From UMGS1307 sp964523005 (GTDB taxonomy: Bacteria; Bacillota; Clostridia; Oscillospirales; CAG-382): 5,622 nt of DNA. Location of the stretch: contig CAZFZL010000102.1 in assembly GCA_964523005.1 (NCBI GenBank), positions 1 through 5,622 on the forward strand, read 5' to 3'. Positions 1 to 4,971 of this stretch are shown here, in pieces. The stretch's first letter is position 1; every line of letters starts with the position of its first letter. Position numbers and translations under genes: made by a program. The notes below the pieces were generated by a model. The model made no database searches. It had not been told where the DNA came from and was given only the letters and a program-made list of their open reading frames with translations.

Positions 1-1349
1 TTTTCGTATGTATAAAAGGATATCATTCCGACGCACACAAATATGCACGGAATGCCTACGACGCAGGAGTGCGTGCGTTCATCGCCGAATCGATGCTAGA
101 TCTTCCTTCCGATGCCGGAATACTCTACGTTGCCGATTCCCGTCTTGCACTTTCACGCGTGAGCGCATGCTTTTTTGACTATCCGGGAGAAAAAATGCTT
201 ATTATCGGTCTGACTGGTACAAAGGGAAAAACCAGCACAAGCTATATGATAAGAAGTATTCTTGAAATGAACGGATACAGAACAGGTATAATCGGCACAA
301 ACGGAATACACTATAACGACTATAACAGCGAGACAGATAACTCAACTCCTGAGTCGTATGAAATACAGTATCATCTTCGTATGATGCTCGACGGAAACTG
401 TAATGCAGCGATAATCGAAGCGACCTCACAGGCGTTCAAGCTTTCGCGTGTTGCTGATCTGACTTTTGATATATCGATTTTCACGAACATTGGCAACGAC
501 CATATCGGTGAGATCGAGCATAAAGATTTTGCAGAATACCTGGACTGCAAAAAGCAGATATTCAAGCACAGCAAAAAGGTCATTGTAAACCGTGATACTG
601 AGCACTACGAAGATATCATTAAGGACGTTGGCACGCCGATAATCACATACGGTTTTTCACCCGAAGCAGACTACCTCGGTGAAAACGCCGAATATCAAAC
701 ACAAAGGCATAAATTTATTACCTCGTTCTACTGCAAGCATACTCACGCGCTCAAGAAATACGACCTTAACATCCCCGGAAAGTTTTCAGTAGAAAACGCG
801 CTCGGTGCCGTCGCGCTAACGACAGAGTTGAATATTCCGTACGACAGCATCCGTACCGGCCTGAGAAACGCTGTCGTCTACGGACGCATGGAGGTTTTGC
901 CGGACACGGAGAATATTTTCGTTATTATAGATTACGCCCACAACGAAATGAGCATGACTTCCCTTTTTGAGACCGTTGCTCTCTACGAGCACGGAAAAGT
1001 CATAAACGTTTTCGGAGCGGGCGGAAACAGGAGCAAGCTCAGGCGTTATTCGATGGGTGAGGTATCAGGCAGATTTGCGGATCTGTCGGTCATCACCTCT
1101 GACAATCCGCGTTATGAAAAGCTTGACGATATAATCGGCGATATACTCGTTGGAATGAAGAAAACGGAAGGTAAATATGTCGTGATCAAAGACCGACGCG
1201 AGGCTATATTATACGCACTTGCACAGGCAAAGGAAAACGACATCGTTCTACTGTGCGGAAAAGGTCAGCAGGATTTTGAAGAAGTCAACGGCATCAAGAC
1301 TTATTTCAATGAAAGAGACGTTGTACGCGAATTTTTTCAATCGAAATGA
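1..1349 (+). CDS. murE: MurE-family Mur ligase (UDP-MurNAc-dipeptide--amino acid ligase-like), 5' partial
   Basis: The frame is open from base 3 to the TGA at 1347-1349 (448 codons). The reading before the GTG at 69 (FVCIKGYHSDAHKYARNAYD) already matches the MurE N-terminal domain, so 69 is not the start and about 35-40 residues lie upstream. Mur ligases are cytoplasmic; MurE uses ATP to add the third amino acid to the peptidoglycan stem peptide. Visible: ATP P-loop GLTGTKGKTST at 207-239; NSTPESYE in the UDP-substrate region; DHIGEIEHKDF followed by YLDCKK, holding the likely carbamylated Lys; NALGAVAL; DYAHN at 930; GGNRSKLRR; DNPR at 1101-1112, the motif linked to meso-diaminopimelate rather than lysine. 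Odd: the usual C-terminal GKGHE reads GKGQQ (1257-1271). Many Clostridia carry a second MurE-like paralogue with this NRSKLRR/DYAHN style, so this may be that paralogue rather than the essential MurE. The ligase family is confident; the exact substrate is not. Confidence 0.9.
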   Translation, partial: FVCIKGYHSDAHKYARNAYDAGVRAFIAESMLDLPSDAGILYVADSRLALSRVSACFFDYPGEKMLIIGLTGTKGKTSTSYMIRSILEMNGYRTGIIGTNGIHYNDYNSETDNSTPESYEIQYHLRMMLDGNCNAAIIEATSQAFKLSRVADLTFDISIFTNIGNDHIGEIEHKDFAEYLDCKKQIFKHSKKVIVNRDTEHYEDIIKDVGTPIITYGFSPEADYLGENAEYQTQRHKFITSFYCKHTHALKKYDLNIPGKFSVENALGAVALTTELNIPYDSIRTGLRNAVVYGRMEVLPDTENIFVIIDYAHNEMSMTSLFETVALYEHGKVINVFGAGGNRSKLRRYSMGEVSGRFADLSVITSDNPRYEKLDDIIGDILVGMKKTEGKYVVIKDRREAILYALAQAKENDIVLLCGKGQQDFEEVNGIKTYFNERDVVREFFQSK

Positions 1350-1978
1350 GCAACAAGCCTGTTTATTGTAAAGCCCTTCTGTGAAAAATTCTTTTCATAC
1401 TCGGTCATCACGTTTTCAGCGGCGTATTCGGATGAATGCAGATCATTCGTGATGTCGGTCAGTCTGAAGCCGGCTGCTTCAAATTCCGGCACGGAAAAGT
1501 CAAACAGAGGCCTGTTATCTGTTTTAAAGCATATAACACCGCCATGTTTTAGAAAAGCCTTATACATTTCAAGATATTTACGGAACGTCAGCCTTCGCTT
1601 GGCGTTCCTTTTTTTGGGCCACGGATCGCAGAAATTTATGTACAACACGTCGACGCTCTCTTCCGGTAGCAAAGATACGAGATCGGCAGCATCGCAGTGG
1701 ATGAACCTGACGTTTTTCAATTCGTTTTCCTGCGCGTTTTCCATCGCAAGCATTATCACATCGGTCACACGTTCGACGGCGATAAAACTTACTTCCGGTT
1801 CTTTTTTTGCCATAGCACACACATATGCACCTTTTCCGCAGCCAATTTCGACGTGCAGCCGGTTTACAGTTCTGAATGCACCGGCAATATCTGCTTTACC
1901 TGTTTCATCGATATTTAAAAAATACTGTCCGACAGCGTTAAGGCGTTCTGCGCCGTGTTTCTTTTTTCTCGGTCTCAT
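1337..1978 (-). CDS. trmB: tRNA (guanine-N(7)-)-methyltransferase TrmB
   Basis: This 213-residue protein has the usual TrmB length. TrmB uses S-adenosylmethionine to make m7G at position 46 in the tRNA variable loop, in the cytoplasm. Visible in order: basic N-terminus MRPRKKKHGAER; SAM-binding motif I EIGCGKG (residues 44-50); acidic residue Glu69 at the end of the next strand (AVER); the family signature NFCDPWPKKRNAKRRL (115-130), with the catalytic-region Asp in DPWPKKR; FKTDNR (151-156); and C-terminal MTEYEKNF (191-198). The ATG at 1976-1978 is preceded by GGAG with 7 nt spacing, and a strong promoter lies just upstream, which supports this start. Its last 13 bases overlap the end of the convergent murE-like gene. 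The common family form is NFSDPW; Cys replaces Ser here, a minor change. Identification is confident. Confidence 0.96.
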   Translation of the reverse strand: MRPRKKKHGAERLNAVGQYFLNIDETGKADIAGAFRTVNRLHVEIGCGKGAYVCAMAKKEPEVSFIAVERVTDVIMLAMENAQENELKNVRFIHCDAADLVSLLPEESVDVLYINFCDPWPKKRNAKRRLTFRKYLEMYKAFLKHGGVICFKTDNRPLFDFSVPEFEAAGFRLTDITNDLHSSEYAAENVMTEYEKNFSQKGFTINRLVAHFD

Positions 1979-2009
1979 ACGATTTCTCCGATCGGATTAT
2001 GTTTTTTAT

Positions 2010-2038
2010 ATCATAACTCAGGAGCGCTTTTTTGTCAA
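2010..2038 (-). promoter_or_regulatory. Sigma-A-type promoter of trmB
   Basis: On the minus strand, TTGACA (complement of 2033-2038) and TATGAT (complement of 2010-2015) are separated by exactly 17 bp. This is a perfect -35 and a 5/6 -10. Predicted transcription start is near 2003, giving a leader of about 25 nt that contains the GGAG ribosome-binding site of trmB. This comes from sequence reading only; no experimental start is known. Confidence 0.85.
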
Positions 2039-2059
2039 TGAATAAAAAAACAATAAAAA
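2032..2059 (+). promoter_or_regulatory. Weak candidate promoter of the DUF378 gene
   Basis: TTGTCA at 2032-2037 (5/6 match) and TAAAAA at 2054-2059 (4/6) are 16 bp apart and point toward the DUF378 gene. The -35 lies on the same bases as the trmB -35, because TTGTCAA reads TTGACAA on the other strand. The -10 is poor and the stretch is A-rich, so chance is likely. Some promoter should exist in 1979-2095, since the upstream gene is divergent. Confidence 0.25.
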
Positions 2060-2095
2060 GGCATACTACAAAAAAAGAAAGGAAGTAAACCGACC

Positions 2096-2311
2096 ATGAT
2101 GGACAGAATATCTCTTATCCTTGTTATTATAGGCGCACTCAACTGGGGCTCTATCGGACTTTTCAAATTCGATATCGTTGCATGGATATGCGGCGGTCAG
2201 ACAGCAGCCGTGAGCCGTATCATATACGTTCTCGTCGCACTTGCCGGACTTTGGTGCATAAGCCTTCTTTTCAAAAAAGCACCGCAAACATCCGATTACG
2301 ACAGACTTTAA
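2096..2311 (+). CDS. DUF378 family small membrane protein
   Basis: A 71-residue protein matching the DUF378 (YuzA-like) pattern: an N-terminal helix containing GALNWGSIGLFKFDIVA, then a Gly-rich turn ICGGQTAAVSR, then a second helix IIYVLVALAGLWCISLLF. Two transmembrane segments are visible, at about residues 5-25 and 41-60, followed by a short polar tail (KKAPQTSDYDRL). The function of the family is unknown; it is predicted to be an integral membrane protein. AAAGGAAG at 2078-2085 is a good ribosome-binding site 10 nt before the ATG at 2096; a second ATG follows immediately at 2099, and 2096 is better spaced. The gene is divergent from trmB and 59 bp ahead of the ABC-F gene, which has its own promoter, so the two are probably not obligatorily co-transcribed. 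Confidence 0.9.
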   Translation: MMDRISLILVIIGALNWGSIGLFKFDIVAWICGGQTAAVSRIIYVLVALAGLWCISLLFKKAPQTSDYDRL

Positions 2312-2332
2312 CGAATAACCTTTATTATACCT

Positions 2333-2361
2333 TTGACATTTCTCTTAGTTCGTAGTATAAT
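2333..2361 (+). promoter_or_regulatory. Perfect consensus sigma-A promoter of the ABC-F gene
   Basis: TTGACA at 2333-2338 and TATAAT at 2356-2361 are both full consensus and are separated by 17 bp. The -10 ends only 9 bases before the ATG at 2371. The expected start is A2368, seven bases after the -10, leaving a 5' leader of about 3 nt. Strong, probably constitutive expression is inferred. No attenuator leader exists of the kind that precedes many antibiotic-resistance ABC-F genes. Confidence 0.88.
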
Positions 2362-2370
2362 GTACCCATT

Positions 2371-4242
2371 ATGGGAATTATTAATTGTGAAAAGATCGCA
2401 CTGCACTACGGTACGAAAGAAATACTCAACGATATAACGCTAAATATCAACCCCGGCTCAAAAGTCGGGGTAATAGGCGTTAACGGAGCGGGAAAGTCTT
2501 CGCTTCTAAATATTATAACCGGAAAATGCCACGCGACACAAGGCAGCGTCCGAATCTCTCCTTCCGCAAAGCTCGGAGTACATTCGCAGCATTCAGACAA
2601 TGTATCTGACGTTTACAGTGTTATGCTCAACGCACTCATTTGTGCGGACGTGCTTTCACCTTCCGAGAAAGCTGCGCTGCGTGCAAAAGAAGACCTCAGT
2701 GATGTATGCTTCTCTCTGCTGACCGAAAGATTCAAGGCAGCGGGAGACTATAATCTGTATTCAAAGGCTCATTCTTTCGTAAAGAAGCTCGGATTCGACG
2801 CCGACGTTTTAGACACGCCTATATGTACTCTCAGCGGCGGCGAGAAAACCAAGCTCGCGCTTGCTTCGCTGCTTCTCACGAACGACGATATATTTTTACT
2901 TGACGAACCTACCAACCATCTCGATAATACTTCCGCCGAATGGCTTGAAGATTACATCATTTCGTCGAAAAAGACGTTTCTTATAGTATCGCACGACAGA
3001 TATTTTCTTGACAGAACGACCGATTCGACGATCGAGATAGAAAACACGCACGCCGTTATGTACGACGGATCGTACAGTGCTTTCCGTGAGAAGAAAAAGA
3101 AACTCACCGAAACGCAGAACAAGCACTATGAGCTGCAGCAACGCGAGATAAAACGTCTTGAGGATTATATTGCCCAGCAGCGGCGCTGGAACCGCGAACG
3201 CAATATAAAAGCTGCCGAGAGCCGCGAAAAAGCCATTGAGCGAATGGAAAAGGTAGAACGAGTACAAAGTGCACCTAAAGCAATAAGGTTCAAAATCGCC
3301 GCATCAAAGGCCTCCGGGACAGACGTCCTTTATGTAAAGGAGCTTTCAAAACGATTCGGTGAAAAGCTTATATTTACTGGCATGACTTTCGATGTCAAAC
3401 GCCATGACAGGCTGTTTATAATCGGCCCGAACGGCAGCGGAAAATCAACGCTGATGAAGATCCTCACGGGGCGCGAGCTTCCCTCTTCGGGTGAGTTTTA
3501 TTTCGGATACAACCAAAAGATAGGTTATTACGATCAGGAGCAGCAGCAGCTTGATGAGACGAACAGCGTAATAAGCGAGATATGGGACATATGCCCCGAC
3601 CAGACGCAGACGCAAATACGGACGTATCTTGCCTCATTCGGTTTTGTCGGCGACAACATTTTTAAACAGATAGGTCTTCTCAGCGGCGGAGAACGCGCAC
3701 GTCTGACGATCGCAAAGCTCGTTCTCGAAAAAGTCAGTGTATTGATACTCGACGAGCCGACAAACCACCTTGATATTCCTTCACGCGAAGTTCTGGAGGA
3801 TGCGTTGTCCGCCTATGACGGAACAGTCATTTGCGTTTCCCATGACAGATATTTTATACAGACGCTCGCAAACAGGCTTCTTACTTTTGACGGCATTGGG
3901 GCGAGTGATTTTTCCGTATTCAAGGGATCATATGATGAGTATGTTGACAAAAAGCGCGCTGCAGCTTCTCCGCCTCCCTTACTGACAAAAAAATCAGCCG
4001 AAGATAGCAATGAGTACTTTGTTGCAAAAAAAGAACGTTCGGATAAAAAGAAAAAAGAATCACTTATTATTCGAACCGAGAAAGAGATATCAGTGGTAGA
4101 ACGTGATTTGGTATATATTTCCACGAAAATAAACAATAATGCCTCTGACTACGTTAAGCTTACCGAATTATACGCAAAAAAGCAAGCAGCAGAGGACAAG
4201 CTTGAGAAACTTTACGAAATATTGCTTGATGACACACAATAA
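2371..4242 (+). CDS. ABC-F family ATPase (ribosome-associated, YdiF/YfmR/Uup-like)
   Basis: The 623-residue protein has two ABC domains in one chain and no membrane segments, the hallmark of ABC-F ATPases, which bind the ribosomal E site and help stalled or slow ribosomes. Domain 1: Walker A GVNGAGKS (36-43), signature LSGGE (154-158), Walker B with DEPTNHLD (178-185), switch SHDR (207-210). A charged linker of about 240-310, rich in Lys/Arg/Glu/Gln, is the segment that reaches toward P-site tRNA in this family. Domain 2: Walker A GPNGSGKS (352-359), LSGGE (438-442), DEPTNHLD (461-468), SHDR (490-493). Residues 545-620 form a Lys/Glu-rich predicted coiled coil, as in YdiF, YfmR and Uup. Both ATP sites look intact. 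The ATG at 2371 aligns with normal family N-termini, yet no Shine-Dalgarno sequence precedes it. The housekeeping type is favoured over drug resistance, but the subfamily cannot be fixed by eye. Confidence 0.96.
   Translation: MGIINCEKIALHYGTKEILNDITLNINPGSKVGVIGVNGAGKSSLLNIITGKCHATQGSVRISPSAKLGVHSQHSDNVSDVYSVMLNALICADVLSPSEKAALRAKEDLSDVCFSLLTERFKAAGDYNLYSKAHSFVKKLGFDADVLDTPICTLSGGEKTKLALASLLLTNDDIFLLDEPTNHLDNTSAEWLEDYIISSKKTFLIVSHDRYFLDRTTDSTIEIENTHAVMYDGSYSAFREKKKKLTETQNKHYELQQREIKRLEDYIAQQRRWNRERNIKAAESREKAIERMEKVERVQSAPKAIRFKIAASKASGTDVLYVKELSKRFGEKLIFTGMTFDVKRHDRLFIIGPNGSGKSTLMKILTGRELPSSGEFYFGYNQKIGYYDQEQQQLDETNSVISEIWDICPDQTQTQIRTYLASFGFVGDNIFKQIGLLSGGERARLTIAKLVLEKVSVLILDEPTNHLDIPSREVLEDALSAYDGTVICVSHDRYFIQTLANRLLTFDGIGASDFSVFKGSYDEYVDKKRAAASPPPLLTKKSAEDSNEYFVAKKERSDKKKKESLIIRTEKEISVVERDLVYISTKINNNASDYVKLTELYAKKQAAEDKLEKLYEILLDDTQ
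2450..2471 (+). other. Potential RNA hairpin inside the ABC-F coding start
   Basis: Bases 2450-2458 can pair with 2463-2471 around a CAAA loop: a 9-bp stem with five consecutive C-G/G-C pairs, one G-U pair and A-U ends. It starts about 80 nt into the coding sequence, just before the Walker A codons. No U-run follows, so it is not a terminator. Because the protein is conserved here, the structure may be accidental. Confidence 0.4.
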
Positions 4243-4289
4243 TGTACTAATTTCTTACTTCCGGTCATAAATATGAATATCCAGATCTG

Positions 4290-4295
4290 AAAGGA
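4290..4295 (+). promoter_or_regulatory. Ribosome-binding site that fixes the DUF4830 gene start at 4304
   Basis: AAAGGA at 4290-4295 lies 8 nt before the ATG at 4304. It directly abuts or overlaps the earlier in-frame ATG at 4295, which therefore cannot be served by it. The start at 4304 is chosen for this reason. Confidence 0.75.
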
Positions 4296-4303
4296 TGAAA
4301 GAT

Positions 4304-4783
4304 ATGCATATATACACCGTGAGACTTACAAATCTAAAGTTTTTTGCCGTTGTTCTGCTTGCGGTCGGAGCGCTTGCAGTTCTTGCGTCGCTGCTTCCCG
4401 GAATTTCAACACCAGTGGTCAATGCTGCCGCACCAGAGCTTTACGAAGGCGTCGACGATAACGACGCAAGGATCGCTTTTCTTGAATCGTTCGGTTATTA
4501 GGTCAACGCCGAGCCTGCCGAGATAGCAACAGTACGCCTGCCGGATGAATTTGACAGCGCATACAGCGCTTACAATGCACTGCAACAAAGTCAGGGACTC
4601 GACCTGACGCGCTTTTGCGGAAAAGAGATAACAAGATACACATATACTGTCACGAATGTGTCTGAAGGCGAAACGATCCTTGCTACGCTTCTTGTCTATC
4701 GTGACAGACTTATAGGCGGAGACATATATACTGCCGGTTCTGCCGGGGAGAACGGATCTGTCTGCACATTCGCTTCCTACTGA
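4304..4783 (+). pseudogene. DUF4830 family exported/membrane-anchored protein interrupted by an in-frame TAG
   Basis: The frame starts at ATG 4304 (AAAGGA ribosome-binding site 8 nt upstream) and reads MHIYTVRLTNLKFFAVVLLA, a short basic start and one hydrophobic helix (about residues 9-30) that would act as a signal peptide or anchor. It then reaches the DUF4830-like segment RIAFLESFGY and meets TAG at 4499-4501 (codon 66). Past that stop the same frame stays open for 93 codons to TGA at 4781-4783 and keeps family-like features: PAEIATVRLPDEFDSAYSAYN, QGLDLTRFCGKEITRYTY, ATLLVYRDRLIGGDIY. In relatives the start of this domain reads like FLES-[FY]-G-W-E-V, so the TAG stands at about the Glu position, one base from GAG or CAG. 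The family has no known function. The gene lies 61 bp after the ABC-F gene on the same strand. It is best read as a recent nonsense pseudogene; readthrough or a sequencing/assembly error are alternatives. The family call rests on remembered motifs. Confidence 0.75.
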
Positions 4784-4830
4784 CGGCAATAAACGGTACT
4801 ACATATACTATTACGAAAGTGTGAAGCACC

Positions 4831-4971
4831 GTGACCGAACACGAAAGTCAATATCCCTTCCTTTGCGGATTCGTATGCGCGCTGACGGCGATAATTATTA
4901 TTGTTATTTGCTGTGTAATAATTTTTCCCGATCTTTTAATAATGTATAATTTTATAAAGAGGCTTTTGTGA
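4831..4971 (+). CDS. Possible 46-residue single-helix membrane protein, hypothetical
   Basis: A GTG-started frame that I do not recognise. A polar N-terminus (TEHESQYPF) is followed by one strongly hydrophobic segment, roughly residues 11-34 (CGFVCALTAIIIIVICCVII), and a short tail ending in a basic IKRLL. An in-frame TGA at 4822 and the absence of an earlier start leave GTG 4831 as the only reasonable start; only weak ribosome-binding sites (AAAGTG, GTGAAG) precede it. The last four bases overlap the GTG start of the pseudouridine synthase as GTGA, an arrangement typical of translational coupling. It may be a real small envelope protein or only a chance ORF in AT-rich spacer DNA; a TATAAT box lies inside it. 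Confidence 0.4.
   Translation: MTEHESQYPFLCGFVCALTAIIIIVICCVIIFPDLLIMYNFIKRLL
4945..4950 (+). promoter_or_regulatory. Candidate -10 box for the pseudouridine synthase gene
   Basis: A perfect TATAAT. A start near 4957 would give a leader of about 11 nt carrying the AAGAGG ribosome-binding site (4957-4962) of the downstream gene. The matching -35 region, about 17 bp upstream, is only T-rich (TTTTTC), so this is tentative. Confidence 0.35.

Noticed and set aside
69..71. GTG at 69 as the start of the MurE-like gene
   Set aside because: The frame is open upstream to the window edge and encodes typical MurE N-terminal sequence (FVCIKGY...), so the gene begins outside the window.
1449..2045. Long plus-strand open frame (198 codons) opposite trmB
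   Set aside because: It lies antisense to an unmistakable trmB, has low-complexity Ser/Phe-rich sequence with no recognisable motif and no ribosome-binding site; it is a shadow frame.
2896..3267. Minus-strand open frame opposite the ABC-F linker
   Set aside because: Phe/Leu-rich complement of a Lys/Glu-rich coding region; no ribosome-binding site and no motif.
4295..4297. ATG at 4295 as the start of the DUF4830 gene
   Set aside because: The only ribosome-binding site, AAAGGA at 4290-4295, touches this codon; the in-frame ATG at 4304 has correct 8-nt spacing.
4243..4303. Promoter or terminator between the ABC-F gene and the DUF4830 gene
   Set aside because: Only poor matches were found (for example TTGCTT-17-TACTAA, 3/6 each), and there is no GC-rich stem followed by a T-run; not strong enough to call.
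4502..4783. Segment after the TAG as a separate re-initiated gene
   Set aside because: No well-placed ATG/GTG/TTG with a ribosome-binding site follows the TAG in this frame, and the sequence continues the same domain, so it is the interrupted 3' part of one gene.
4406..4789. Minus-strand open frame (127 codons) opposite the interrupted DUF4830 gene
   Set aside because: Cys/Ser/Arg-rich sequence with no family resemblance. The plus strand carries recognisable DUF4830-like sequence on both sides of the TAG, so the minus frame is a shadow.
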